Below are positions 18,869-27,805 of a DNA stretch of 64,000 nt, piece after piece (within the stretch, counting starts at the first letter, position 1; every line of letters starts with the position of its first letter). Location: assembly GCA_016223165.1 (NCBI GenBank), contig JACRPO010000005.1, positions 902,926-966,925 of the forward strand. Reading direction: 5' to 3'. A program made the position numbers and the translations under genes. Below the pieces are notes generated by a model that saw only the letters and a list, made by a program, of their open reading frames with translations, searched no databases and had not been told where the DNA came from. Origin of the DNA: Burkholderiales bacterium. GTDB lineage: Bacteria > Pseudomonadota > Gammaproteobacteria > Burkholderiales > Burkholderiaceae_C.

Positions 18869-19303
18869 ATGTACAAGCGCATCCTGTTCCCCACCGACGG
18901 CTCGGAGATCACGCAGAAGGCGCTGGATTCGGCCATCGCGCTGGCCAAGCTGTCGGGCGCGGAGATCTACGCCCTGTCCGTCAAGGAGCCGTTCCCGTAC
19001 AGCGCCATCTCCGAGATGCAGCCGGTGCCGCCGCAGGAGTTCTACGACGCGCAGGAGCGCATCGCCTCCGCGCGTGTGCAGGCGGCGGCCGAGTCGGCCC
19101 GCGCCGCCGGCGTCACCTGCCATGCGCACACCGTCGAGGCGATCCACCCGTGGGAAGCGATCATCGACCACGCCAAGACGCAGGGCTGCGACATCATCGT
19201 CATGGCCTCGCACGGGCGCCGCGGCGTGAGCGCGCTGCTGCTGGGCAGCGAAACTTCGCGCGTGCTGTTGCATACGACGCTGCCCGTGCTGGTGGTGCGC
19301 TGA
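18869..19303 (+). CDS. Universal stress protein, UspA family
   Basis: 144 residues, one Usp domain. It opens with MYKRILFPTDGSEITQKALD. It carries the ATP-binding type signature near the C-terminus: ASHGRRGVSALLLGSETSRV, matching G-2x-G-9x-G(S/T). A GGAGG ribosome-binding site precedes the ATG. The target process is unknown. It stands alone between the sulfurtransferase and the convergent ZIP gene. Confidence 0.93.
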   Translation: MYKRILFPTDGSEITQKALDSAIALAKLSGAEIYALSVKEPFPYSAISEMQPVPPQEFYDAQERIASARVQAAAESARAAGVTCHAHTVEAIHPWEAIIDHAKTQGCDIIVMASHGRRGVSALLLGSETSRVLLHTTLPVLVVR

Positions 19304-19390
19304 GACGGTCGCCGTGCGCAGGCGCGGTTGGTGTCGCGCACCGCGCGAGCTCACGCGCTCAGTGCGCGCCAGGTGCGCACTCAGTGGCCC

Positions 19391-20257
19391 TCAGTGCGCG
19401 TGCTGATGCAGCAGTTCGCGCGCCAGCACCACCACCCCCAGGCCGGCCAGCAGCCAGGCCACCTGCCAGGCCGTCTCGCGCCATGACAGCCGCTGCTGCA
19501 GTTGAGGCAACAGGTCAGCCACGGCCACGTAGATGAAGCTGCTCGAGGCCGCCACGAGCAGGTAGGGCAGCAGGTTCTCGAACGGCCCGACCATGAAGTA
19601 GCCAAGCACGCCACCGGCCACGGCGGCGGCACCCGAGAGCAGGTTGAACGCGAGCGCCTTGGCGCGGCCGAAGCCGGCATTGAGCAGCACGATGAAGTCG
19701 CCCGCCTCCTGCGGGATCTCGTGCGCCGCCACCGCGAGCGTGGTCATGACACCCAGGGCGGGGTCGGTGAGGAAGGCGGCCGCGATGATCACGCCGTCGC
19801 AGAAGTTGTGCACGCCATCGCCCACCAGCACCGCGAGGCCGCCGCGGCCGGCCTGCTGCGCGTCGAAGTCATGGTGGTGGCCGTGACCGTCGCCCTCGTG
19901 ATGGTGGAAGTGCCGGTACAGCTCTGCCTTCTCGAGCAGCCAGAAGAAGAGCAGGCCGGCCAGCAGCGTGGCAAATAGCGTGGTCGGGGTCGGCCGGTGC
20001 GGCCCCACTTCGCCCGCGTGCGCCGCGGCATGGCCGCCGTCGGTGCCAGCCGCGCCGGCGACGGGGGCGGCGCTGGCGACACTGGCAAAGGCTTCCGGCA
20101 GCACCTGCAGCAGCGCCGTGGCCAGCAGCACGCCCGCCGAGAGGCTGACGAGGTTCTTGACGACCCGCCCGAGCAGGCCGACCGTGAGCGTGGCGGCGAT
20201 GACCACCGAGACGAGACCGCCGATGGCCGTGGCCAGGATGATGTAGAGCAGCGTCAT
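19391..20257 (-). CDS. ZIP-family divalent metal transporter
   Basis: 288 residues with eight predicted membrane helices. The ZIP metal sites are visible as HNFCDG (about residue 142) and HEIPQE (about residue 171). Between helices 3 and 4 is a histidine-rich loop (HFHHHEGDGHGHHHDFD), the usual zinc-sensing or metal-collecting loop. The start is ATG 20257-20255 (MTLLYIILATAIGG), the beginning of the first helix; an upstream ATG at 20329 adds a non-conserved tail. Zinc or iron uptake is the likely role. The segment around its stop codon (CGCGCACTGAG) is repeated about 40 bp downstream. Confidence 0.9.
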   Translation of the reverse strand: MTLLYIILATAIGGLVSVVIAATLTVGLLGRVVKNLVSLSAGVLLATALLQVLPEAFASVASAAPVAGAAGTDGGHAAAHAGEVGPHRPTPTTLFATLLAGLLFFWLLEKAELYRHFHHHEGDGHGHHHDFDAQQAGRGGLAVLVGDGVHNFCDGVIIAAAFLTDPALGVMTTLAVAAHEIPQEAGDFIVLLNAGFGRAKALAFNLLSGAAAVAGGVLGYFMVGPFENLLPYLLVAASSSFIYVAVADLLPQLQQRLSWRETAWQVAWLLAGLGVVVLARELLHQHAH

Positions 20258-20417
20258 GGGCCCGGCCGCGGGGCCGTCTCCGGTCACAGGATGAGGAAGG
20301 TTGCTGGCGCGCGATTCTGCCGCCTGCACGAGGCACCGCTCCGCGCGGCCTTCGCCCGCCGCCGGCGAGGCCTGCGCGTTCAGCCCATTCGACGGGATGC
20401 CTCGGGCGCGCCGGCGC

Positions 20418-22520
20418 TCAGCCGTAGCGCTGCATCAGTGCCTGCTGTGCGCTGAGGCCGGCCTCCGCCACGCGGTGGTAGCTGCCGTCGGCGTGCAGCA
20501 CCCAGGCGTCGCGCTCGTCGCGCAGGTAAGGCACGAGTGCTTCGTCGATGAGGCGCTGGCGCAGGGCGGCATCGCGCACGGGCCAGGCGACCTCGATGCG
20601 GCGGAACATGTTGCGGCTCATCCAGTCGGCGCTCGAGAGATAGAGCACCTCGTCGGCCGCGTCGGCGCCCCAGCGGAAGTAGAAGATGCGCGAGTGCTCG
20701 AGGAAGCGCCCGACCACCGAGCGCACGCGGATGTTCGGCGTCATGCCGGGCACGCCCGGGGCCAGCATGCAGGCGCCGCGCACGATGAGGTCGATCGAGG
20801 CGCCGGCGCGCCCCGCTTCGGCCAGCGCGGCGATGAGCGCCGGATCGGTGAGCGCATTGACCTTGGCCACCACGCGCGCCGGCCTTCCCGCCCGCGCCGC
20901 CTCGGCCACGCGCTTCAGGTGGCTCGTCATGCGGCGGTGCAGCTGGAACGGCGCCGCCACCAGGTGCTGCGGCGAGCGCAGGCGCACCTGGCTGGCCAGC
21001 TGCAGGAAGACCGCTTCGATGTCGGCCGTGAGGCCGGCATCGGTGCTGAAGTAGCCGATGTCGGTGTACAGGCGCGCCGTGCGCGGGTTGTAGTTGCCGG
21101 TGGAAAGGTGGGCGTAGCGGCGCAGGCGCTCGCCGCTGCCGTGGCGCTCGCGCCGCGTCAGGAGCAGCAGCTTGGCGTGCGTCTTCAGCCCGACGATGCC
21201 GTATACCACCTGCGCGCCCACCGCCTCCAGGCGCTCGGCCCAGTTGATGTTGGCCTCCTCGTCGAAGCGGGCCTTCAGCTCGACGACGACGAGCACCTCC
21301 TTGCCGCGCCGCGCCGCCTCGATGAGCAGGTCCATCAGCACGCTTTCGCTGCCGGTGCGGTAGATCGTCTGGCGGATGGCCAGCACGTCGGGATCGAGCA
21401 CCGCCTCCTGCAGGAAGCTGACCACTGGTTCGAAGCTCTCGAACGGATGGTGCAGCAGCACGTCGCGGCCACCGCCCTCGCGCAGCTGTTCGAGGATCGA
21501 GCGATCGGGCGACAGCGCCGCCGGCCATGCCGGCTCGAAGCGCGGGAAGCGCAAGCCGTCTGCCTCGGCCATGTCGATGAGCTGGTTCAGGCGAACCAGG
21601 TTCACCGGCCCGTTGACCTTGTACAGCGCCGCCGGCGGCAGCGCGAACTGCTCGAGCAGGAAGCCCGAGAGCTCGGCCGGGCACGACGACACCACCTCGA
21701 GCCGCAGGGCCTCGCCGAAGTGCCGGCGCGAGAGGTGGGTGCGCAGGGCCTGGCGCAGGTTGGTGACGTCGTCGCCGTCGACCTCGAGGTCGGAGTCGCG
21801 CGTGACGCGGAACTGCGAGAACGACAGCACCTCGCGCCCGGGAAACAGCTCGCCGAGGTGGGCGCGGATCACGCTTGTCAGGAGCACGAAGCCCTGCCGC
21901 TCGCCGCAAAGCTGCGGCGGCAGGCGGATGACACGCGGCAGCACGCGCGGCACCTTGACGATGGCGATCTGGTTCTCGCGCCCGAAGGCGTCGCGGCCAT
22001 CGAGGCGGGCGATGAAGTTGAGCGACTTGTTGGCCACCATCGGGAACGGGTGGCTCGGGTCCAGGCTCAAGGGCACGAGCAGCGGCCGCACCTGGCGCTC
22101 GAAGAAGTCGGCCACCCAGGCACGCTGGGCGCCGCCGCGTTCGGCATGGTTGAGCACGACGATGCCGGCCTTCGCCAGCGCAGGCATCAGCACGTCGTTG
22201 AGCAGCGCGTACTGCTCGTCGATGAGCGCATGGGCCGCGCGCGACATCGCTTCGACATCCGCCGGCAGCACACCGCTGCCGGGCTCGCGCTGCGCCGCGA
22301 GCGTGTCGGCGACGCGGATCTCGAAGAACTCGTCGATGTTCGACGAGACGATCGTCAGGTAGCGCAGCCGCTCGAGCAGCGGCACGTCGTCGCGCCGCGC
22401 CTGCGTCAGGACGCGACGGTTGAATTCGAGGATGGAGGCCTCGCGGCTCAGCAGCCGCAACGCGGGCTGGTCGGGCGCTATGGCCGGCGCGACCTCGGCG
22501 CCCTGCTCGGCGTCGGTCAT
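20418..22520 (-). CDS. ppk1: Polyphosphate kinase Ppk1
   Basis: 700 residues. Ppk1 reversibly polymerises the gamma-phosphate of ATP into polyphosphate. The N-terminal domain includes LRYLTIVSSNIDEFFEIRVA. The autophosphorylated histidine lies in RYAHLSTGNYNPRTARLYTD (about residue 470), and the other phospholipase-D-like motif is around ELKARFDEEANINWAERLE. Length fits the family (about 690). A single Pho-box-like half site lies 30 bases upstream of the start. Confidence 0.96.
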   Translation of the reverse strand: MTDAEQGAEVAPAIAPDQPALRLLSREASILEFNRRVLTQARRDDVPLLERLRYLTIVSSNIDEFFEIRVADTLAAQREPGSGVLPADVEAMSRAAHALIDEQYALLNDVLMPALAKAGIVVLNHAERGGAQRAWVADFFERQVRPLLVPLSLDPSHPFPMVANKSLNFIARLDGRDAFGRENQIAIVKVPRVLPRVIRLPPQLCGERQGFVLLTSVIRAHLGELFPGREVLSFSQFRVTRDSDLEVDGDDVTNLRQALRTHLSRRHFGEALRLEVVSSCPAELSGFLLEQFALPPAALYKVNGPVNLVRLNQLIDMAEADGLRFPRFEPAWPAALSPDRSILEQLREGGGRDVLLHHPFESFEPVVSFLQEAVLDPDVLAIRQTIYRTGSESVLMDLLIEAARRGKEVLVVVELKARFDEEANINWAERLEAVGAQVVYGIVGLKTHAKLLLLTRRERHGSGERLRRYAHLSTGNYNPRTARLYTDIGYFSTDAGLTADIEAVFLQLASQVRLRSPQHLVAAPFQLHRRMTSHLKRVAEAARAGRPARVVAKVNALTDPALIAALAEAGRAGASIDLIVRGACMLAPGVPGMTPNIRVRSVVGRFLEHSRIFYFRWGADAADEVLYLSSADWMSRNMFRRIEVAWPVRDAALRQRLIDEALVPYLRDERDAWVLHADGSYHRVAEAGLSAQQALMQRYG

Positions 22521-22548
22521 CGGGCGAGTCTATGCCGGCACTGCGGCG

Positions 22549-22560
22549 GTTTTGTGACAG
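22549..22560 (-). promoter_or_regulatory. Pho-box-like half site upstream of ppk1
   Basis: CTGTCACAAAAC on the minus strand resembles one seven-base half of a PhoB site plus the A/T spacer. A second half is not recognisable after the expected 11-base period, so this is only suggestive. Confidence 0.25.
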
Positions 22561-22619
22561 TGCCGCGGTACCGGTGTCCGCCATGCCAGGCCGCAGGGCC
22601 GCGCGGCCGGCCGGGCGCC

Positions 22620-23189
22620 TCAGGTGTTCAGCAGGTGCTTGCGGTAGTGCAGCAGTTCGTCGATCGACTCGTGGATGTCGGCCATCGCCGTATGCGCCTG
22701 CGCCTTCTTGAAGCCGTCGAGCACGGCCGGCTTCCAGCGCCGCGCCAGCTCCTTCAGCGTGCTCACGTCCAGGTTGCGGTAGTGGAAGAAGGCCTCGAGC
22801 CGCGGCATGTGGATGGCCAGGAAGCGCCGGTCCTGGCAGATGCTGTTGCCGCACATCGGGCTCTTGCCGGCAGGCACGTAGGCGCGCAGGAACTCGATGA
22901 CGCCGGCGCTCGCCGCCTCTTCGTCGACGGTGGAGGCGCGCACACGCTCGATGAGCCCGCTGCGGCCGTGCGTGCCCTTGTTCCAGGCATCCATGGCGTC
23001 GAGCACGGCGTCGCTCTGGTGCACCGCGAAGACGGGGCCCTCGACGCGCACGCTGACCTGCGGGTCGGTGACCACCACCGCGACTTCGATGACGCGGTCG
23101 CGCTCCGGAACCAGGCCGGTCATCTCGAGGTCGATCCAGATCAGGTTGTGTTCGCTGGAGGCCAGCGTGGCGGTGGGGGGGGTGCTCAT
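22620..23189 (-). CDS. orn: Oligoribonuclease
   Basis: 189 residues, a DEDDh-type 3'-5' exoribonuclease that clears di- to pentanucleotides. WIDLEMTGL near the N-terminus gives the first two acidic residues, and [18 protein letters not shown] near the C-terminus supplies the His and last Asp. The start ATG at 23189 (MSTPPTAT) fits the family; the frame extends to 23243 without similarity. It is divergent from the M48 protease gene with an 80-bp shared gap. Confidence 0.95.
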   Translation of the reverse strand: MSTPPTATLASSEHNLIWIDLEMTGLVPERDRVIEVAVVVTDPQVSVRVEGPVFAVHQSDAVLDAMDAWNKGTHGRSGLIERVRASTVDEEAASAGVIEFLRAYVPAGKSPMCGNSICQDRRFLAIHMPRLEAFFHYRNLDVSTLKELARRWKPAVLDGFKKAQAHTAMADIHESIDELLHYRKHLLNT

Positions 23190-23269
23190 GGCGGCGATTG
23201 TCGGGCATGGGTGGGTCCGTGCACCCCGATGGGACAGAGGCAACGAAGCCCGCCTCTACACTTGCGATC

Positions 23270-24538
23270 ATGGATGCGTCGTCGGTCACCGCCCTCTTCG
23301 TCGCCGCCGTGCTGAGCTCGTTCGCGGCCCGGCTGTGGCTGGCCACGCGGCAACTGCGCCACGTGGCGCGGCACCGAGCGCAGGTGCCGCCGGCCTTCGC
23401 CGGTACCGTGACGACCGAGGCCCACCACAAGGCGGCCGACTACACGCTGGCACAGGTGCGCTTCGGCATGCTGAACACCGCCTTCGGCACCGCCGTGCTG
23501 CTCGGCTGGACGCTGCTCGGCGGGCTGGACCTGCTCAATGCCGGCGTGCGCGAGCTCGTGCAGCCGCGCCTGGGCACGATGGCCTACCAGCTGGCCCTGC
23601 TGAGCGCCTTTGCGGTCATCGGCGCCGCGATCGAACTGCCGTTGAACTGGTTCGAGACCTTCCGCATCGAGCAGCGATTCGGCTTCAACCGCATGTCGCT
23701 GGGCCTGTGGCTGGCCGATCTCGGCAAAGGCGCCCTGGTGAGCGCGGCGATCGGGCTGCCGCTGGCGGCGCTCATCCTGTGGATCATGGGGGCCTCGGGC
23801 GGCCTGTGGTGGGTCTGGGCCTGGGCGGCCTGGGTCGGCTTCAACCTCGTGCTGCTGGTGCTGTACCCGACCGTGATCGCGCCGCTGTTCAACAAGTTCG
23901 AGCCGCTCGCCGACGAGACGCTCTCCGAACGCGTGCGCGCGCTGATGCAACGCTGCGGCTTTGCCGCCAAGGGCCTGTTCGTGATGGACGGCAGCCGGCG
24001 CTCGGCGCATGCCAACGCCTATTTCACCGGCCTCGGCGCGGCCAAGCGGGTCGTCTTCTTCGATACGCTGCTGGCCCGCCTCACCCCGGGCGAGGTGGAG
24101 GCGGTGCTGGCGCACGAGCTCGGCCACTTCAAGCACCGCCACGTGACCAAGCGCATGGTCGGCATCTTCGCGATGAGCCTCGCCGGCCTCGCGCTGCTGG
24201 GCTGGCTGGCGACGCAGGCCGGCTTCTACGGCGGTCTCGGCGTCGCGCCCAACGCCGACGCGCCGAACGATGCCCTCGCGCTCGTGCTCTTCGCGCTGGC
24301 GCTGCCGCCGTTCACCTTCTTCATCACGCCGCTGATGGCGCAGCTCTCGCGCCGGCATGAATTCCAGGCCGACGCCTATGCCTGCGCGCAGGCCGACGGC
24401 CGCGACCTCGCGCGTGCATTGCTCAAGCTGCACGAGGACAATGCGTCCACTCTCACGCCCGACCCGGTGTACGTGCGCTTCTACTACTCGCATCCGCCGG
24501 CCTCGCAGCGCCTCGCGGCTCTGCCGGCGCCGGCCTGA
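23270..24538 (+). CDS. M48-family membrane metalloprotease (Ste24/CAAX protease-like)
   Basis: 422 residues. The zinc motif HELGH is in VLAHELGHFKHRHVTKR at about residue 283, and the third ligand is the glutamate in RRHEFQADAYACAQA. Several membrane helices flank the catalytic domain in the eukaryotic Ste24 arrangement, which is longer than HtpX (about 290). The start is ATG 23270. Bacterial members are thought to act in envelope quality control; the substrate is unknown. It is followed after 52 bp by the pterin dehydratase gene on the same strand. Confidence 0.92.
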   Translation: MDASSVTALFVAAVLSSFAARLWLATRQLRHVARHRAQVPPAFAGTVTTEAHHKAADYTLAQVRFGMLNTAFGTAVLLGWTLLGGLDLLNAGVRELVQPRLGTMAYQLALLSAFAVIGAAIELPLNWFETFRIEQRFGFNRMSLGLWLADLGKGALVSAAIGLPLAALILWIMGASGGLWWVWAWAAWVGFNLVLLVLYPTVIAPLFNKFEPLADETLSERVRALMQRCGFAAKGLFVMDGSRRSAHANAYFTGLGAAKRVVFFDTLLARLTPGEVEAVLAHELGHFKHRHVTKRMVGIFAMSLAGLALLGWLATQAGFYGGLGVAPNADAPNDALALVLFALALPPFTFFITPLMAQLSRRHEFQADAYACAQADGRDLARALLKLHEDNASTLTPDPVYVRFYYSHPPASQRLAALPAPA

Positions 24539-24590
24539 ACGGCAGTCGCCTCGAGCGACCGCAAGACGCCCGTCGAATGAGTCCGCCCCA

Positions 24591-24917
24591 GTGACCGCCG
24601 ATGAACTGGTCGCCAGCCACTGCCGCCCCATTCACGGGCGGCCGCTCAGTGCCGACGAGGTGACGCAGCACGTGTCGCTGCTGCCCGGCTGGGCGGTGGT
24701 CGAGGGCGCGCTCGAGCGGCGGTTCGACTTCGGCGACTTCCACCGCACGATGGCCTTCGTCAACGCGGTGGCCTGGATCGCCCATCGCGAAGACCACCAC
24801 CCCGACATGGTCGTCGGCTACGGCCACTGCACCCTTCGCTACCGCACGCACTCCGCCGGCGGCATCACGGTCAACGATTTCATTTGCGCCGCCAAGGTGG
24901 ACGCAATGCTGCCTTGA
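24591..24917 (+). CDS. 4a-hydroxytetrahydrobiopterin dehydratase (PCD/DCoH)
   Basis: 108 residues. The enzyme dehydrates 4a-hydroxytetrahydropterin, recycling the cofactor of aromatic amino acid hydroxylases. The signature EDHHPDM within AHREDHHPDMVVGYG carries the catalytic histidines. The start is GTG 24591, as no in-frame ATG precedes the conserved region. A five-codon frame starting ATG 24577 ends in a TGA that overlaps this GTG. The gene overlaps the likely rsgA start by four bases. No phenylalanine hydroxylase gene is nearby. Confidence 0.92.
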   Translation: MTADELVASHCRPIHGRPLSADEVTQHVSLLPGWAVVEGALERRFDFGDFHRTMAFVNAVAWIAHREDHHPDMVVGYGHCTLRYRTHSAGGITVNDFICAAKVDAMLP

Positions 24918-25849
24918 CCGCTGCCGCGACCACCGCCGACGCCACGGGGCTCGGCGAGGAGCCGGGGGTCGCGCGGGTCATCGCCACCTTCGGCCGCCAG
25001 GTGCTTGTGGAGACCGCCGCCGGCGAGCGCATCCGCTGCCAGACGCGCGGAAAGAAGAGCGAGCTCGTCGTCGGCGACCGCGTGCGCTGGCAGGCCACCG
25101 GCGACGGCGGCGTCGTCACCGCGATGCTCGAGCGCACGAGCCTCTTTTTCCGCCAGGACGAGTGGCGCACGAAGAGCTTCGCCGCCAATCTCGACCAGTT
25201 GCTCGTGCTGCTGGCCGTCGACCCGCCTTCGTCGGAAAGCCAGCTGGCGCGTGCCCTCATTGCGGCGCGCGCCGCCGACGTGCCGGCTTTCATCGGCCTG
25301 AACAAGATCGACCTGCCCGGCGTCGCGCAGGCACGGGCGCGGCTCGCCCCTTACGTGGCGATGGGCGTGCCGGTGCTCGAGTTCGCGCTCAAGGCCGACC
25401 CGGCCGGTGCGCGCGCCTGCCTGCTGCCGAGGCTGCGCGACAAGACCACGCTGGTGCTGGGCCCGAGCGGCATGGGCAAGAGCACGCTCATCAACCGCTT
25501 CGTGCCCGGCGCGGAGGCACAGGTGGGCGAAGTGTCGCGCGCCCTCAACGCCGGCCGGCACACGACCACGAGCACCACCTGGTACTGGCTCGACGCCGAG
25601 CGCCGCGGCGCCCTCATCGATTCACCCGGGTTCCAGGAGTTCGGCCTGCGGCAGGTGGAGCCCCGTCGCCTCGCCTCGCTGATGCCGGACCTCGCGGCGC
25701 ACGCCGGCGACTGCCGCTTCAGCAACTGCACGCACCTGCAGGAGCCCGGCTGCAGCGTGCGCGCCGCCGCCGCGGCCGGCGGCATCAGTGCCAGCCGCAT
25801 GCGCATCTACGCGCAGCTGTACGAAGAGCTCTCGCAGAAGAGCTGGTGA
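24914..25849 (+). CDS. rsgA: Ribosome small-subunit biogenesis GTPase RsgA
   Basis: 311 residues from TTG 24914, which overlaps the preceding stop (TTGA); another TTG in frame lies at 24884 and no ATG is available, so the start is uncertain. It is a circularly permuted GTPase acting on the 30S subunit late in assembly. The order is an OB-fold domain, G4 NKID (about residue 130), G1 GPSGMGKST (about residue 183), G3 DSPG, then a zinc knuckle CRFSNCTHLQEPGC. The C-terminus ends KSW within an 11-bp tandem repeat that spans the stop codon. Confidence 0.95.
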   Translation: MTAAATTADATGLGEEPGVARVIATFGRQVLVETAAGERIRCQTRGKKSELVVGDRVRWQATGDGGVVTAMLERTSLFFRQDEWRTKSFAANLDQLLVLLAVDPPSSESQLARALIAARAADVPAFIGLNKIDLPGVAQARARLAPYVAMGVPVLEFALKADPAGARACLLPRLRDKTTLVLGPSGMGKSTLINRFVPGAEAQVGEVSRALNAGRHTTTSTTWYWLDAERRGALIDSPGFQEFGLRQVEPRRLASLMPDLAAHAGDCRFSNCTHLQEPGCSVRAAAAAGGISASRMRIYAQLYEELSQKSW

Positions 25850-25884
25850 TGAGCTGGTGATGAGCTGGCGATGAGCTGGTGAGC
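25841..25884 (+). repeat. 11-bp tandem repeat (four copies) over the rsgA stop codon
   Basis: AGCTGGTGATG is present at 25841-25851 and 25852-25862, with near copies at 25863-25873 and 25874-25884. The first copy encodes the last residues and TGA of rsgA; the rest fill the gap. Confidence 0.88.
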
Positions 25885-25927
25885 TCGGCCCCGCCGGACA
25901 CGGCACGCAGCCGGCGCGGCCCGGCGA

Positions 25928-26917
25928 TCACCCCAGCACGTTGGCCGCCGTCAGCAGCGCCACCAGCACGAGCCAGAGCACGACCGAGCGCCAGACCAGC
26001 CCGACGACGCTGGCGAGGTGCCCTGATTGCGCCGCCGCGCCGGGCGTGGACCCTTCGGCCGCTGCCAGGTCGGGCGCCGCGCCGCTCGTGAAGGTCTTGC
26101 GCCGGTCGGGGGTGACGCCGGGCGGTGCGGCGCCACCGAGCTGCACGCCCACCGCCCCGGCGGCCGCAGCCAGGATGATCCCTTCGTTGGGGTGCTGCCA
26201 CAGCGTCGCATCGCGCCGCCAGCCGGCCACCGCCTCCTCGAAGTCGCCGACGACCGCGAAGCCGAACGCCGTCAGACGTGCGGGCACGTGGTCGATGAGC
26301 GCGAAGAGCCGCCGCGAGAGGCCGAGCAACGCCTCGTTCACCGGTGCGTCCAGCGCCCTCTGCCGGAAACCCCAGTAGCGGCTGCAGAACTCGGCCAGCC
26401 GGTAAAGCACCGCGCCGACCGGCCCGAGCCCCAGGGCCGACAGCGCGACGAACCAGAAGAACACGCCGAAGACATGCCGGTGCGCGGCCAGCAGCGCATG
26501 CTCGATCACGTGGCGCAGCACCTCGGTGCGCGGCAGCTCGCTCGTGTCCAGGTGGCGCCACTCGGCGAGCAGGCGCCGCACCTCGTTCTCGTCGCCGCGT
26601 TCGAGCGCGTCACGGATGTCGGTGAAGTAGTGGCTGAACTGGCGGAAGCCGAGCGTGGCGTAGAGCACCAGGATGTCGAAGGCCAGGCCGAGCAAGGCGT
26701 TGTGCCAGTGCAGCAACTGGTAGATCCCGACCACGGCCAGGGCCGGCACGCCGACAGCGGCGCACCATGCCACCCATGCGTGGTGCGGACGGCCGGCATC
26801 GAAGTTGCGGCCGCACCAGGCCACGTAGGCACGCAGAGCCTCGTGCAGGGAAGACTCCCGCGGCAGCGGCTTGATCTGCTCCAGCACCAGCGCCACGAAG
26901 ACCGCGAGAAAACCCAT
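25928..26917 (-). CDS. CobD/CbiB-family membrane protein
   Basis: 329 residues with four or five membrane helices. The opening MGFLAVFVALVLEQIKPLP and the motifs ATLGFRQFSHYFTDIRDALE and EHALLAAHRHVFGVFFWF identify the CobD/CbiB family, whose canonical members make adenosylcobinamide from cobyric acid and aminopropanol. This form differs from classical CobD, starts with a shortened first domain, and has no cobalamin genes around it. In betaproteobacteria such proteins are often annotated as regulatory or AmpE-like relatives, so cobalamin synthesis is not assured. It is followed on the same strand by nothing for 78 bp. Confidence 0.75.
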   Translation of the reverse strand: MGFLAVFVALVLEQIKPLPRESSLHEALRAYVAWCGRNFDAGRPHHAWVAWCAAVGVPALAVVGIYQLLHWHNALLGLAFDILVLYATLGFRQFSHYFTDIRDALERGDENEVRRLLAEWRHLDTSELPRTEVLRHVIEHALLAAHRHVFGVFFWFVALSALGLGPVGAVLYRLAEFCSRYWGFRQRALDAPVNEALLGLSRRLFALIDHVPARLTAFGFAVVGDFEEAVAGWRRDATLWQHPNEGIILAAAAGAVGVQLGGAAPPGVTPDRRKTFTSGAAPDLAAAEGSTPGAAAQSGHLASVVGLVWRSVVLWLVLVALLTAANVLG

Positions 26918-27011
26918 CGGCGGCGATCATAGAGGGCGATGGAGGGCGGCCGAGCACGCACGGGCTCCCACGTCTGGCAGTACGGGTGGGATGCCGGCCG
27001 AGCCGGCCCGC

Positions 27012-27752
27012 TCAGTCCGCGAGGAAGCGGTAGAGATTGCGCAGCATCGCCGCCGTCGCACCCCAGATGAAGTACTCGCGCATCTGGCCGTCGGCGCCGG
27101 GCCCGTGCCACGGCATCGAGAAGAACTGGCGCTGTCCGCCATCGAAGGTGAAGACGTGGCGGCGGTGATGCTCCGGCGCCATCAGATAGGCCAGCGGCAC
27201 CTCGAAGGCCTCGGCGACCTCGAAGCTGTCGAGCACGAGGTCGAACGGCGGCGTCACCAGGCCCACCACCGGCGTCACCGAGTAGCTCGTGACGGTGGTG
27301 TAGATCGGCAGTTCGCCGACCACCTCGACATGGCGGCGGGCCAGCCCCACCTCCTCCTCGGTCTCGCGCAGCGCCGTGTCGGCCGCGCTCGCGTCGCTCT
27401 CTTCGCTGCGCCCACCGGGAAAGCTGATCTGCCCGGCATGGTCGCGCAGGTGGTCGGTGCGGCGCGTGAGCAACACCGAAAGGCCCTCGGGCCGTTGCAC
27501 GAGGGGTACCAGCACGGCCGCCGGCGCCAGCTCGCGCCCGAGGTCGAAGCGCCGCCCGTCGCCGGGCATCTCCGGCGTGAACGGCGCCCCGGCGGCGAAG
27601 CGCTGGCGAAGCCGGGAGACGCTCAGGCCTTCGGGCGTGATGCCGGGCAGGTGCCCGTCATGCCCGGCCACCGGCACCTGGCGCGGGTCGAGGATGCGGG
27701 GCGGGGCCAAACGGGGCGGCAGTGTTGGCGGCAGCGGCGACAGTGGCGGCAC
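27012..27752 (-). CDS. Nudix hydrolase, CoA pyrophosphatase type
   Basis: 246 residues. The Nudix box GGRSEESDASAADTALRETE followed by EEVGL (residues about 114-138) is intact. The adjacent upstream segment LTRRTDHLRDHAGQISFPGG is the UPF0035 signature of coenzyme A diphosphatases (NudL/CoAse). Likely role: cleavage of CoA or oxidised CoA to 3',5'-ADP and phosphopantetheine. The first 40 residues are Pro-rich and may start further in. It lies 53 bp after rplS on the same strand. Confidence 0.9.
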   Translation of the reverse strand: MPPLSPLPPTLPPRLAPPRILDPRQVPVAGHDGHLPGITPEGLSVSRLRQRFAAGAPFTPEMPGDGRRFDLGRELAPAAVLVPLVQRPEGLSVLLTRRTDHLRDHAGQISFPGGRSEESDASAADTALRETEEEVGLARRHVEVVGELPIYTTVTSYSVTPVVGLVTPPFDLVLDSFEVAEAFEVPLAYLMAPEHHRRHVFTFDGGQRQFFSMPWHGPGADGQMREYFIWGATAAMLRNLYRFLAD

Positions 27753-27805
27753 CGAGGCCGCGGACCGCCGCGATGCGAGGGTACCGACGGCCGCGCGGCG
27801 CGTGA

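Noticed and set aside
20301..23430. Frames of over 1000 codons on both strands across ppk1 and orn
   Set aside because: They are out-of-frame shadows; the real genes ppk1 and orn explain the region fully.
25928..26917. Cobalamin biosynthesis as the firm role of the CobD/CbiB-like gene
   Set aside because: No other cobalamin genes are in the window and the protein is divergent, so only the family is stated.
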